Source: an uncultured Clostridia bacterium
GTDB lineage: Bacteria > Bacillota > Clostridia > Christensenellales > Borkfalkiaceae
Direction of reading: 5' to 3'
Assembly: GCA_944354125.1 (NCBI GenBank)
Contig: CALVPT010000005.1
Span: 45,569 to 109,568, forward strand
Length of the DNA: 64,000 bases
Shown: positions 17,758 to 26,437 of the stretch, in pieces
Layout of the letters: every line of letters begins with the position of its first letter
How positions within the stretch are numbered: the stretch's first letter is position 1
Notes under the pieces: model-generated
Database searches by the model: none
The model's input: only the letters and a program-made list of their open reading frames with translations
What the model was told of the DNA's origin: nothing
Program-made: the position numbers and the translations under genes

Positions 17758-20700
17758 ATGTACAAAAAGGTAGACACTTCTTTGAACTTCATCGAAAGAG
17801 AGAAGGAGATAATCGACTTCTGGAAGAAGAACGACGTCTTTGAAAAGTCTGTAGAAAAGAATGTCGGCGGTCAGGAGTTTTCCTTCTATGACGGCCCCCC
17901 TACGGCCAACGGCAAGCCGCATATCGGGCATATTTTAACGCGCGTAATGAAGGACATAATCCCCCGTTACCGCACAATGAAGGGCTATCACGTATTGAGA
18001 AAGGCCGGCTGGGATACGCACGGTCTGCCCGTCGAGCTCGAGGTCGAAAAGTCGCTCGGCATAGACGGCAAGCCCCAGATAGAGAGCTACGGCATAGAGC
18101 CGTTCATCAAGCAGTGCAAGCAGTCTGTATGGAAGTACAAGAGCGAGTGGGAAAAGATGAGCGACCGCGTCGGCTACTGGGTCGACATGGACAATCCCTA
18201 CGTCACCTACGACGACAAGTATATAGAGTCCGAATGGTGGGCGCTCAAGGAGATGAACAAGAAGGGACTTCTCTATAAGGGTCACAAGATAGTTCCCTAT
18301 TGCCCCCGTTGCGGCACGGCGCTGTCCTCTCACGAGGTTGCGCAGGGCTACAAGACGGTAAAGGAAAACTCGGTAGTTGCGCGCTTCAAGGTAAAGGGTC
18401 AGGATAACCTGTACATTCTCGCGTGGACGACCACTCCCTGGACGCTGCCTTCTAACGTCGCGCTCTGCATGAATCCCGACGAAAACTATGTCGTCATTGA
18501 GTCCGACGGAGTGCGCTATATCCTCGCGGAGGCGCTCGTCGGCAGGCATTTCGAGGAGTATAAGATAATAGACAGAAAGCTCGGCAAGGAGTGGGAAGGT
18601 CTGGAATATGAACCTCTGTTCCCCGAAACCACCGCCGAGATAAAGCGCATCTCGCCTGCAAACGCGCCCCTCAAGGCACACTTTGTCGTCTGCGACGGCT
18701 ATGTAACCATGGGCGACGGCACGGGCGTCGTTCACATTGCGCCCGCATTCGGCGAGGACGACTATAAGGTAGGCAAAAAGTACAACCTTCCCGTCGTTCA
18801 GCTCGTAAACGAGAGGGGTTGCTTCGACGAAAGATTTGAAAGCCTGAACGGCGTATTCGCCAAGAAGGCGGACAAGTCCATAATTGAAAGGCTCGAAAAG
18901 GAGGGCAAGTTCTTCAAGGTTGTTCCCTTCGAGCACGACTATCCTCACTGCTGGCGCTGCGATACGCCCCTTCTGTATTATGCGCGTTCAAGCTGGTTTA
19001 TCGCCGTCACTAAGGTCAAGGATAAGATAATTGCCGCAAACCGCTCTGTAAACTGGATGCCCGACACCATCAAGGAGGGCAGAATGGGCAACTTCCTCGA
19101 AAACGTCATAGACTGGGGCCTTTCGCGCGACAGGTATTGGGGTACGCCCCTGCCCGTCTGGGTCTGCCCCGACTGCGGCGAAATCGAGGTCATAGGCTCC
19201 AAGGCAGAGCTCAAGGAAAAGTGCGGGATACCTGCCGATAAGGATATCGAACTGCACCGCCCCTATCTCGACAATCTCACCTGCACCTGCCCCAAGTGCG
19301 GCGGCAAGATGAAGAGGACGCCCGAGGTTATAGACTGCTGGTTCGATTCGGGCTCAATGCCCTTCGCGCAGTATCATTACCCGTTCGAAAACAAGGACCT
19401 CTTCAACGAGACCTTCCCCGCCGACTTCATATCAGAGGCCGTGGACCAGACCAGGGGTTGGTTCTATACCCTTCTCGTAATCAACACCATTCTCTTCGGC
19501 AAGGCGCCCTTCAAAAACTGCATAGTTTTGGGTCACGTCAACGACAAGAACGGCATAAAGATGTCCAAGCACAAGGGCAACGTAGTAGACCCCTGGTCGG
19601 TGCTCGACAAACAGGGTGCAGATGCCGTGCGCTGGTATTTCTACACCAATTCGGCGCCCTGGCTTCCCTCGCGATTCTATGAAGAGGCAGTCTCCGAGGC
19701 GCAGAGAAAGTATATAGGCACGCTGTGGAACGCATATGCTTTCTTCACGCTGTATGCCGAGATAGACAAGTACAACCCTGCCGACTATAAGCTTGAAGAT
19801 TGCAAGCTGTCGCTCATGGATAAGTGGATACTTTCCAAGCTCAACAGCCTCATAAAGCTCGTCGATTCCGACCTTGCGAAATACGAAATCACCGAGAGCT
19901 CGAGGGCGCTTCAGGACTTTTCGGACGTGCTCTCCAACTGGTATATAAGGAGGGGCAGAGAGCGCTATTGGGGCAGCGAGATGACCGACGACAAGGCGGC
20001 GGCATATACTACGCTGTATACCGTGCTCGTAACGCTTGCAAAGCTGACCGCACCCTATACGCCCTTCGTAGCCGAGATGATGTATCTCAATCTCGTTCCC
20101 GAATTCTATAAGGATGCGCCCGTATCCGTGCATCTCTGCTCGTTCCCCGTAGCCGACGAAAGTGCAATCGATACCGAGCTCGAAAACGGAATGGACGGCG
20201 TTTTGGATATCGTCGTACTCGGCAGAGCGGCCAGAAATGCGGGCAACGTCAAGAATCGTCAGCCTCTCGGCGAAATGATAGTCGTAAGCGCCAAGGAGCT
20301 TTCCCTTTCGGCGGAAGAGGAGAGGATAGTCCTCGACGAACTCAACGTAAAGAAGATGGTCATGGCAGACGATGCCACCAAGTATATAAGCTACAAGCTC
20401 AAGCCTCAGCTCAAGACGCTCGGCCCCAAGTATGGCAAAAAGCTGGGCGCAATCTCCCAGTTCCTTGCAAACTGCAATGCGGAAGAGGTCGTGAATGCCG
20501 TCAAGAACGGCGGAACTTACGAAATCCCCGATATCGGCGTAAGCCTTCTCCAGGAAGACCTCCAGATATTCACGGAGAGCGCAAAGGGCTACGTGGCCGC
20601 AGCTGACAACGGCATTACCGTGGCGCTCGACGTCAACCTCACGGACGAACTCATCGAAGAGGGCGTCGAGAGAGAGCTGGTCTCCAAGATTCAGAATATG

Positions 20701-20904
20701 AGAAAGGAGGCAGGCTTCGAGGTGACCGACAGGATAGAGGTATACTTTGTCGCCGAAGGCAGAGTGCTTGAAGTGCTCAGGAAGGCAAAATTTGCTCCCC
20801 AGGTGCTTGCAAACAAGGTTGAAGAGGGAACAAAGGAAGGTGGCTTTACCCGTGAAATTTCGGTAAACGGTGAAAAGGTCACGCTTACCCTAGTAAAGGC
20901 ATAA
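17758..20904 (+). CDS. ileS: Isoleucyl-tRNA synthetase, type 2
   Basis: IleS charges tRNA-Ile. Starting at the ATG at 17758, which has AAAGGAG upstream, it has 1048 residues. A longer in-frame start at 17659 falls inside the T-box and is rejected. Class I signatures are NGKPHIGHILTRVMKD (HIGH) near residue 45 and NGIKMSKHKGNVVDPW (KMSKS type) near residue 600. Editing-domain and anticodon-binding regions follow, with cysteine pairs in YCPRCGTALSS and CPDCGEIEVI. GLPVELEVEKSLGIDGKP and the long C-terminus are features of the eukaryote-like type 2 enzymes, a class commonly insensitive to mupirocin. It ends at a strong bidirectional terminator. Confidence 0.96.
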   Translation: MYKKVDTSLNFIEREKEIIDFWKKNDVFEKSVEKNVGGQEFSFYDGPPTANGKPHIGHILTRVMKDIIPRYRTMKGYHVLRKAGWDTHGLPVELEVEKSLGIDGKPQIESYGIEPFIKQCKQSVWKYKSEWEKMSDRVGYWVDMDNPYVTYDDKYIESEWWALKEMNKKGLLYKGHKIVPYCPRCGTALSSHEVAQGYKTVKENSVVARFKVKGQDNLYILAWTTTPWTLPSNVALCMNPDENYVVIESDGVRYILAEALVGRHFEEYKIIDRKLGKEWEGLEYEPLFPETTAEIKRISPANAPLKAHFVVCDGYVTMGDGTGVVHIAPAFGEDDYKVGKKYNLPVVQLVNERGCFDERFESLNGVFAKKADKSIIERLEKEGKFFKVVPFEHDYPHCWRCDTPLLYYARSSWFIAVTKVKDKIIAANRSVNWMPDTIKEGRMGNFLENVIDWGLSRDRYWGTPLPVWVCPDCGEIEVIGSKAELKEKCGIPADKDIELHRPYLDNLTCTCPKCGGKMKRTPEVIDCWFDSGSMPFAQYHYPFENKDLFNETFPADFISEAVDQTRGWFYTLLVINTILFGKAPFKNCIVLGHVNDKNGIKMSKHKGNVVDPWSVLDKQGADAVRWYFYTNSAPWLPSRFYEEAVSEAQRKYIGTLWNAYAFFTLYAEIDKYNPADYKLEDCKLSLMDKWILSKLNSLIKLVDSDLAKYEITESSRALQDFSDVLSNWYIRRGRERYWGSEMTDDKAAAYTTLYTVLVTLAKLTAPYTPFVAEMMYLNLVPEFYKDAPVSVHLCSFPVADESAIDTELENGMDGVLDIVVLGRAARNAGNVKNRQPLGEMIVVSAKELSLSAEEERIVLDELNVKKMVMADDATKYISYKLKPQLKTLGPKYGKKLGAISQFLANCNAEEVVNAVKNGGTYEIPDIGVSLLQEDLQIFTESAKGYVAAADNGITVALDVNLTDELIEEGVERELVSKIQNMRKEAGFEVTDRIEVYFVAEGRVLEVLRKAKFAPQVLANKVEEGTKEGGFTREISVNGEKVTLTLVKA

Positions 20905-20921
20905 AATATAAAGTTCAAAAC

Positions 20922-20959
20922 AAAAATAAGAGGTTCTGAATTCAGAACCTCTTATTTTT
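20922..20959. terminator. Bidirectional terminator between ileS and the XRE gene
   Basis: A perfect palindrome of about 38 bases: AAAAATAAGAGGTTCTGAA at 20922-20940 and its reverse complement at 20941-20959. It gives a U-run on both strands, serving ileS on plus and the convergent XRE gene on minus. It also covers the XRE stop codon at 20952-20954. Confidence 0.92.
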
Positions 20960-21164
20960 TCAAACCTAAAATTTCGTCGGCGGAAACATCCAATATTTCG
21001 CATATGTTTGCAAAAGTTTCCAAAGACGGAAATTTATCCAATCTTAAGTATTTACTCACCGTCGAAGGGTTTATTCCCAATCTCTTTGCCAATTCTTTCT
21101 GCGATATATTGCTCGATTTAATTTCTTCGCGTAATCTTTTTTGTATGTCTTCAATCTTAATCAT
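20952..21164 (-). CDS. XRE-family HTH transcriptional regulator (70 aa)
   Basis: A minimal Cro/CI-type repressor consisting of a single helix-turn-helix domain. QKELAKRLGINPSTVSKYLR contains both helices of the HTH, and LETFANICEILDVSADEILG is the usual closing pair. I place the start at the ATG encoding MIKIEDIQKR; an upstream ATG at 21207-21209 would run through an operator and adds poorly conserved residues. The gene is divergent from the membrane-protein gene at 21260. Two copies of GCACAATGTGC sit in the shared promoter region, so it probably represses that gene and itself. Its 3' end overlaps the bidirectional terminator. Confidence 0.88.
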   Translation of the reverse strand: MIKIEDIQKRLREEIKSSNISQKELAKRLGINPSTVSKYLRLDKFPSLETFANICEILDVSADEILGLKK

Positions 21165-21176
21165 AGAAAAATAATA

Positions 21177-21225
21177 GCACAATGTGCAATTTTTACTTGA
21201 CAAAGGCACAATGTGCCACTATAAT
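21177..21225 (+). promoter_or_regulatory. Promoter with two palindromic operators (GCACAATGTGC)
   Basis: TTGACA (21197-21202), 17-base spacer, TATAAT (21220-21225) drives the gene at 21260. The 11-base palindrome GCACAATGTGC occurs at 21177-21187 and again at 21206-21216, with centres 29 bases apart. The second copy fills the spacer between -35 and -10, a classical repressor position. The first lies just upstream of the -35 and 13 bases from the divergent XRE start. The likely binder is the XRE protein. Confidence 0.8.
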
Positions 21226-21259
21226 AGTAAAAAAAACAAAATATACAAAAGGAGAAGAT

Positions 21260-22006
21260 ATGGAAAATATGCAAAACCGAGAAGTTGCAATGGGTTCGGA
21301 AAGCGATGCGTTTAAAACTACAGACGACTTAATTTCAGTCTGGCTAAGCAGGAATCCAAGCGAAAGTACTAAAGTCAGGATAATGAAATTTCTGCCTGTA
21401 ATTGCCATAGGCATACTTTTCGTGTTGCTATACGTCATGTACGCGAAAACGCAATCGTTCACAAAGCTCGATTTTTTGGAACAGATTGATGAGATGTCGG
21501 GGCATACAAATTTTATGAAGTTTATGTTGTTTTTATGCGCGCTTATGCTGTGCATAGCATTATACGGCAATGATCTCAGAAACGATTACATTCTGTATAA
21601 AGTTTCAAACTGGCTCAGGGAAACACATTTCAACGAAGGGGAGTATTTCAGCTATCTGGCCGATAACAATATAGATATTTTCAAAGGTACTAAATACGAT
21701 AAATCGGTAGAAGCCATATATGCCTCAAAAAACGTGTCATTCAGGCGCATACTTATGTTTAAAATAGCGTGGTTTATCATTTCGTTAATTGTGTTTGAAG
21801 TCATTTCTACTACGATTTTGTACGATGAATATGTCAAGGCATTTATCGAATCGGGTACAGGGGAAAACGGTGCAAATAACCTTAGGATATTGGCTTCGGT
21901 AATCGGATTTGTCGTCATAATGGCGCCTGGCTTTATATACGACATGATATTGTCCGTCAAGTCGGCGAAGTGGGCAGAAAAATTTATCGCAGAACAACAG
22001 CGCTGA
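21260..22006 (+). CDS. Four-span integral membrane protein, XRE-controlled
   Basis: A 248-residue protein of unknown function, starting at an ATG with AAAAGGAG upstream. Four hydrophobic segments are visible: LPVIAIGILFVLLYVMYA near residue 45, MKFMLFLCALMLCIALYG near residue 85, FKIAWFIISLIVFEVIS near residue 165 and ASVIGFVVIMAPGFIYDMIL near residue 220. The region between spans 2 and 3 (about residues 110-155) is hydrophilic and the N-terminus is acidic and polar. No catalytic motif is recognised. Its promoter carries two palindromic operators for the divergent XRE repressor, so it is probably expressed conditionally. The pair could be a small stress or bacteriocin-type immunity module; that is speculation. 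Confidence 0.75.
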   Translation: MENMQNREVAMGSESDAFKTTDDLISVWLSRNPSESTKVRIMKFLPVIAIGILFVLLYVMYAKTQSFTKLDFLEQIDEMSGHTNFMKFMLFLCALMLCIALYGNDLRNDYILYKVSNWLRETHFNEGEYFSYLADNNIDIFKGTKYDKSVEAIYASKNVSFRRILMFKIAWFIISLIVFEVISTTILYDEYVKAFIESGTGENGANNLRILASVIGFVVIMAPGFIYDMILSVKSAKWAEKFIAEQQR

Positions 22007-22033
22007 TTGTTTACATAATCATTAAAACGCACG

Positions 22034-22062
22034 GACGCTCATAGTATATTGCTATGAGCGTC
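22034..22062 (+). promoter_or_regulatory. Hairpin that contains the feoA start codon
   Basis: GACGCTCATAG (22034-22044) pairs perfectly with CTATGAGCGTC (22052-22062) across a seven-base loop, and TTTAATTT follows. It looks like an intrinsic terminator for the membrane-protein gene, yet its 3' arm contains the feoA ATG at 22054-22056. No Shine-Dalgarno is visible upstream. Confidence 0.7.
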
Positions 22063-22278
22063 TTTAATTTGGCTAAGGGAAAGAGCGGAATAATAAGCGA
22101 CGTAAAGGTCGACGGGGCGGCAGGCGACAGGCTGAACGCTCTCGGCATAAAAAAGGGAGCGATGGTCACGGTCGTCGCCTTTTCGCTGTTCAACTCGGGA
22201 GTGCTTATAATGGCGGGATATAACAGGATAGGGCTGAGAAAATGCGTTGCCGAGCGCATAGAGGTGACGGCGTGCTGA
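22054..22278 (+). CDS. feoA: FeoA domain protein (ferrous iron transport)
   Basis: A 74-residue SH3-like FeoA protein, thought to modulate FeoB. The core reads GIISDVKVDGAAGDRLNALG, then GIKKGAMVTVVAFSLFNSG, and GYNRIGLRKCVAERI, the standard FeoA strand pattern. The ATG at 22054 gives the expected N-terminus, but no Shine-Dalgarno precedes it and the codon lies in the 3' arm of an 11-bp hairpin, so translation may be regulated or inefficient. An in-frame TTG five codons later is the only nearby alternative. The stop overlaps the feoB start (GTGCTGA), indicating coupling. Confidence 0.9.
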   Translation: MSVFNLAKGKSGIISDVKVDGAAGDRLNALGIKKGAMVTVVAFSLFNSGVLIMAGYNRIGLRKCVAERIEVTAC

Positions 22279-23957
22279 GGGGCGTTGCGGCGCGCGCAGA
22301 GGAGCGCGCAAGACCCGTAAACGTAGTGCTTGCAGGCAACCCCAACGCAGGCAAGACGACGCTCTTCAACGCCCTTACTCACAGCAGACTGAGGACGGGA
22401 AACTATCACGGTGTGACCACGACGGCGGCTTCCAAGACGGTGGACGGAATAACCTATACCGACGTGCCCGGGATATACACCTTCAATTCCTACACCATGG
22501 AGGAAAAGGAGGCATATGCCGCAACCGAGTCCGCAGACATAATAGTCAACGTCGTCGATGCCCTGACGCTTGAAAGTTCGCTTAAGCTTACAAGGCGGCT
22601 GATATCGCTCAATCGCAATACGGTGGTATATCTCACAAAGTGCGATTCTCTCCGCGCAAGGGGAGGCAGGGTGGACGAGCAAAAGTTGTCCGCCTTTCTC
22701 GGTGTTCCCGTCTTTTCGGGCAGCGCGAAAAGGCTTAAATCTGCCATTAAAGGGGGCGACATACGTCCTGTAAAAAGAGATGAAAATATGCCGTTCGCTG
22801 AGGCATATTACGGGGGCAATCGTCAGCTCGGAAGGTTTGAAAGCCTGTTTTACAACAGAATTTTCGCGCTCGTTGCGTTTGTCTTAATACTGACGGCTAC
22901 ATTTTTTGTTACCTTCTATCCTGATATGCCGGGCGCGTATCTTAAGGGACTTTTCGAAGAGCTTATCTTCGAAAAATTTTCCTCTGCCGTGTTGCCGCAT
23001 ATCTCAAGCCCTCAGCTTTCGTCGCTCGTCGGCGAGGGCATAATAGGAGGAGTAGGCGGCGTGATGTCGTTCATTCCGCAGATAACCATTCTGTATGCCG
23101 CGCTCGTGGTGTTGGACGAAAGCGGCATATCCTCGGCGCTCAGCTTTGTCACCGACGGCCTTTTCGAAAAAGTAGGGCTTTCAGGCAAGGCGGCGTTCTC
23201 GCTCGTGTCGGGGTTCGGCTGTACTGCGGCAGCAATCGCCACGACGCGCGGATTCGCGCTCGAGCGTTCGCGCGCCAAGACCATAGCCGTCCTGCCGTAC
23301 ATACCCTGCGGCGCAAAGATGCCCGTATTTCTCACCTTTTTGTCGCCGCTCTTCAAGAACCCCTTTCCCGCAATATGCGCGCTGTATTTCGGAGGAATAC
23401 TCCTAGCAATAGCGCTCTCTGCCATCATCGGCGGAAAGGGGGAAGGGCTGATTTCGGAAGTCACTCCCGTAGCTCTTCCAAGGCTTTCGGTGACGCTCAA
23501 AAAGTTGTCTTTTTACGTGCAATCGTTTATAATAAAGGTGACGACGTACGTGTTCATCTTCTGCATCATAAGCTGGCTTTTGTCGCACTACTCCTTCGGC
23601 GGCTATTGCTCGCCTGCGGACAGCATTCTCGGCTCAGTCTCGCGCGTTGTCGTCGTCCTCTTCTATCCTATGGGCATTACAGACTGGCGCTATGCCTATG
23701 CGCTCGTCACGGGCTTTGCCGCCAAGGAAAACATAGCGGCGACCATATCCATGCTCATTCCCGAGGGAGTATCTCTCGCCGTTGCGCCCACGGCGGCAAT
23801 ATGCGTCTTTGTGCTCACCTGCCCCGCGTGCATATCGGCGTTTGCCTCGTCCGTGAGGGAAATAGGATTTAAAAAGACGCTTAAATTCAATGCCGCACAG
23901 CTGGCTTTTGCCTTTATTGCGGCGTATCTCACATATTTTATCTTTTTGTTGATATGA
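22272..23957 (+). CDS. feoB: Ferrous iron transporter FeoB (short form)
   Basis: FeoB is a membrane protein with an N-terminal G domain that imports Fe2+. I place the start at GTG 22272, overlapping the feoA stop, with GAGGTG upstream; an earlier in-frame ATG at 22242 lies deep in feoA. This gives 561 residues, shorter than the usual 650-750. G1 is LAGNPNAGKTTLFNALTHS near residue 17, G3 is DVPGIYTF near residue 62, and G4 is YLTKCDS. The membrane half has GGVGGVMSFIPQITILYA and SGFGCTAAAIATTRGFALER, gate motifs of FeoB. The linker after the G domain is reduced. The rluA-like gene follows with an ATGA overlap. Confidence 0.9.
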   Translation: MLRGVAARAEERARPVNVVLAGNPNAGKTTLFNALTHSRLRTGNYHGVTTTAASKTVDGITYTDVPGIYTFNSYTMEEKEAYAATESADIIVNVVDALTLESSLKLTRRLISLNRNTVVYLTKCDSLRARGGRVDEQKLSAFLGVPVFSGSAKRLKSAIKGGDIRPVKRDENMPFAEAYYGGNRQLGRFESLFYNRIFALVAFVLILTATFFVTFYPDMPGAYLKGLFEELIFEKFSSAVLPHISSPQLSSLVGEGIIGGVGGVMSFIPQITILYAALVVLDESGISSALSFVTDGLFEKVGLSGKAAFSLVSGFGCTAAAIATTRGFALERSRAKTIAVLPYIPCGAKMPVFLTFLSPLFKNPFPAICALYFGGILLAIALSAIIGGKGEGLISEVTPVALPRLSVTLKKLSFYVQSFIIKVTTYVFIFCIISWLLSHYSFGGYCSPADSILGSVSRVVVVLFYPMGITDWRYAYALVTGFAAKENIAATISMLIPEGVSLAVAPTAAICVFVLTCPACISAFASSVREIGFKKTLKFNAAQLAFAFIAAYLTYFIFLLI

Positions 23958-24772
23958 AAACTTTTACCTGTACCGCTAAAACTAAACTCCGCGACTTTAC
24001 GGACGGCGTCTATCCTCAGGGCAGTTTTGCCTTCAACGCGCTCATAAGGCGCGGAGATATACGCGTAAACGGCGTAAAGACGCGTTCGGATATCCCCCTC
24101 GAAACGGGCGACGTCGTAACCTATTATACGACCCAAGCGGAGGAGGCAAAGCCGTATTTCCTTGCCGTATACGAGGATGAGAACGTGCTCGTCGCCGATA
24201 AATTTTCGGGCGTGACGAGCGAGGCGCTCTTTTTTGCGCTCTCGGACAGGGCGGCTTATCCCGTTCACAGACTCGACAGGAATACCTGCGGACTGATGGT
24301 CATTGCTAAAAATGAGGAGAGCGGGTCCGCGCTTACAGAGGCATTTAAACAGAGACAGGTCGAAAAGGTCTATCTCTGCTTTGCCAAAAATGCGTTCAAG
24401 AGGGAGAGCGGCGTACTCACGGCATATCTCAAAAAGGACGAAAAAAAGAGCACCGTACGCGTATTCGGCAGCCCGTCCGGGGGCGCCGTAAGGATAGTTA
24501 CCGAATATCGGGTAATAAAGAACTATGGCGACTATGCCCTGGTAAGGGTCACCTTGCATACGGGCAAGACGCACCAGATAAGGGCGCACCTCGCATATAT
24601 TGGTTGCCCCGTGCTGGGCGACGAGAAGTACGGCGACGAAAAGCTCAACGATAAGTATCACGCGCGCAGGCAGATTCTCGTTGCAAAATCGCTTTCTTTC
24701 AGTCTTGAGGGAAAATATTCGTATCTCAACGACGTAAAGCTTACAAGCTCTTTCTTCCCTGAGCTTCCGTGA
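23954..24772 (+). CDS. RluA-family RNA pseudouridine synthase
   Basis: A 272-residue pseudouridine synthase acting on rRNA or tRNA; the target position cannot be told from sequence. The N-terminal region has an S4-like RNA-binding pattern (INGVKTRSDIPLETGDVV). The catalytic Asp lies in YPVHRLDRNTCGLMVIAKN near residue 105, and HTGKTHQIRAHLAYIGCPVL near residue 205 is the second conserved block. The start overlaps the feoB stop by four bases (ATGA), so it is translated from the feo transcript, an odd but not unprecedented pairing. A hairpin terminator follows at 24794. Confidence 0.9.
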   Translation: MKTFTCTAKTKLRDFTDGVYPQGSFAFNALIRRGDIRVNGVKTRSDIPLETGDVVTYYTTQAEEAKPYFLAVYEDENVLVADKFSGVTSEALFFALSDRAAYPVHRLDRNTCGLMVIAKNEESGSALTEAFKQRQVEKVYLCFAKNAFKRESGVLTAYLKKDEKKSTVRVFGSPSGGAVRIVTEYRVIKNYGDYALVRVTLHTGKTHQIRAHLAYIGCPVLGDEKYGDEKLNDKYHARRQILVAKSLSFSLEGKYSYLNDVKLTSSFFPELP

Positions 24773-24793
24773 TTTTTGTGCTTAAAATTTAAT

Positions 24794-24836
24794 GACGCCC
24801 GTCCGCTTTTATTAAGAGCGGACGGGCGTCTTCATC
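24794..24836 (+). terminator. Terminator of the feo operon
   Basis: GACGCCCGTCCGCT (24794-24807) pairs perfectly with AGCGGACGGGCGTC (24817-24830), followed by TTCATC. Very stable stem, modest U-tract. Confidence 0.75.
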
Positions 24837-24850
24837 TGTTTCAACGCAAT

Positions 24851-24883
24851 AAAAAAGTCCGCACGGGTCTGACCCGTGCGGAC
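24851..24883 (-). terminator. Terminator of citrate synthase (minus strand)
   Basis: GTCCGCACGGGTC (24857-24869) and GACCCGTGCGGAC (24871-24883) form a near-perfect 13-bp stem with almost no loop, so the apex must open. On the minus strand it is followed by six T residues (A-run at 24851-24856). It lies nine bases beyond the gltA stop. Confidence 0.88.
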
Positions 24884-24891
24884 GTAATGCG

Positions 24892-26265
24892 TTATCTCTT
24901 TGATATGGGCACGTATTCGCGCCTGTCCTGCACGCATTGGTATGCGGGACGGATAATCTTGTTGCCGTTAATCAGTTCCTCTATGCGGTGAGCCGACCAG
25001 CCTGCAATTCTGGCGATTGCAAAGAGGGGGGTATACAGACTGTCGGGCAGGTTGAGCATGGAATATACAAAGCCCGAATAGAAGTCGACGTTGGGGGTTA
25101 TGGGCTTGTTGACCCTGCGCTGTTCGGCAATAAGCCTGCCTGCCACGTCTGCGACGGTGTTGTAAAGGTTGAACTCGTCTTGCCTGCCCTTTTCTTCGGC
25201 GAGCTTGCCTGCATACACTTTCAGAACCTCCATTCTGGGGTCTGATAGGGTGTACACGGCGTGACCCATTCCGTATACGAGGCCCGACCTGTCGAATGCC
25301 TTTTTGCCGAGCAGTTTATACACGTAGTCCGTAACCGACTTTTCCGACCAGTCGCTCAGGTTTTCCTTTATGTTCTCAAACATCTGGCTGACCTTTATGT
25401 TCGCGCCGCCGTGCTTGGGACCCTTGAGCGAGCCGAGCGATGCGGCAATCGCCGAATAGGTGTCCGTGCCCGTGGAAGTGGCAAGGTGAGTTGTGAACGT
25501 CGACGCGTTGCCGCCGCCGTGGTCGGCGTGCAGGGTAAGGCAGATATCCAGAACCTTTGCCTCCAGGTCGGTGAAAGAGTTGTCCTTTCTGAGTATGTGC
25601 AGAATGTTCTGCGCCGTTGAGTATGACGAGACGGGCTTATGTATATACATAGAGCCGTCGTTGGTATTGTAGTACTTGTATACTCTGTGCGAGTATGCGG
25701 CAATCATGGGAAACTGGGCAATGAGTTGCAGACATTGCCTTAAAACGTTGCTCACGCTGACGTTGTCGGGGTCGGGGTCATAACTATATAGGTTGAGTAC
25801 GCACCTTGCAAGCATGTTCATCATGTCCTTGGAGGGCGACTTCATTATTACGTCCCTGACGAAGTTTCTGGGCAATACCCTGAACTCGGCGAGCATTCCC
25901 GAAAAGTCAGCAAGCTGTTTTTTATTCGGCAGTTCGCCGAAGAGCAGGAGGTATACCGTCTCCTCGAAGCCGAAGCGGTTTTCTGCCTCGCAGTTTGAAA
26001 CCAGGTCCTTGACGTTATATCCGCGGTAGCACAGCGTGCCGGGCACGGGCGTGCGTACGCCGTCTATGGTCTCCCAGGATGTGACCTCGCTTATCTCGGT
26101 AAGTCCGCAGAGTACGCCTTTGCCGTTTTTGTCGCGCAGTCCGCGCTTTACTTCATACTTTTCGTAGAGTTCGGCGGAAATGGCGTCGGTCTTTGAGACC
26201 AGCTGCGTGAGCGAAGAAATAGTGTGTGAATATTTAACTATGAGATTAGCTTCATTAAAGTCCAA
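24892..26265 (-). CDS. gltA: Citrate synthase
   Basis: Condenses acetyl-CoA and oxaloacetate to citrate. At 457 residues it has an N-terminal extension compared with the 370-430 residue bacterial forms. LTLHADHGGGNASTFTTHLA carries the first catalytic His, GPKHGGANIKV the second, VYGMGHAVYTLSDPRM the third conserved His, and NVDFYSGFVYSMLNLP the Asp block. The start is a TTG at 26263-26265 with GGAG eight bases upstream; an ATG slightly upstream is out of frame. It is a single-gene transcript with its own promoter (26295-26323) and terminator. In an anaerobe it probably supplies 2-oxoglutarate for glutamate synthesis. Confidence 0.95.
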   Translation of the reverse strand: MDFNEANLIVKYSHTISSLTQLVSKTDAISAELYEKYEVKRGLRDKNGKGVLCGLTEISEVTSWETIDGVRTPVPGTLCYRGYNVKDLVSNCEAENRFGFEETVYLLLFGELPNKKQLADFSGMLAEFRVLPRNFVRDVIMKSPSKDMMNMLARCVLNLYSYDPDPDNVSVSNVLRQCLQLIAQFPMIAAYSHRVYKYYNTNDGSMYIHKPVSSYSTAQNILHILRKDNSFTDLEAKVLDICLTLHADHGGGNASTFTTHLATSTGTDTYSAIAASLGSLKGPKHGGANIKVSQMFENIKENLSDWSEKSVTDYVYKLLGKKAFDRSGLVYGMGHAVYTLSDPRMEVLKVYAGKLAEEKGRQDEFNLYNTVADVAGRLIAEQRRVNKPITPNVDFYSGFVYSMLNLPDSLYTPLFAIARIAGWSAHRIEELINGNKIIRPAYQCVQDRREYVPISKR

Positions 26266-26294
26266 AATATCATCTCCGAAGTCTGTATGTTCTC

Positions 26295-26323
26295 ATTATA
26301 CCATTAAATGGCGCTCTTGTCAA
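26295..26323 (-). promoter_or_regulatory. Sigma-A promoter of citrate synthase
   Basis: On the minus strand TTGACA (26323-26318) and TATAAT (26300-26295) are separated by exactly 17 bases. It sits 30 bases upstream of the TTG start. Confidence 0.88.
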
Positions 26324-26408
26324 TAAATTATTCATCTGCCGACTGTAGGGAGGGGCAAAGAGTGAATAATATTACAAAATAGTGTATAAATACAAAAAAT
26401 TTGCACAG

Positions 26409-26437
26409 TTGACAAAGGCGCGATTTATCGCTAAAAT
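26409..26437 (+). promoter_or_regulatory. Promoter of the sigma/anti-sigma module
   Basis: TTGACA (26409-26414), 17-base spacer, TAAAAT (26432-26437), 70 bases upstream of the STAS gene. No convincing sigma-F/B-type site was found, so autoregulation is not supported by sequence. Confidence 0.7.

Noticed and set aside
22242..22271. A longer feoB start at 22242
   Set aside because: It lies within feoA with no ribosome site; GTG 22272 has GAGGTG and a coupled overlap with the feoA stop.
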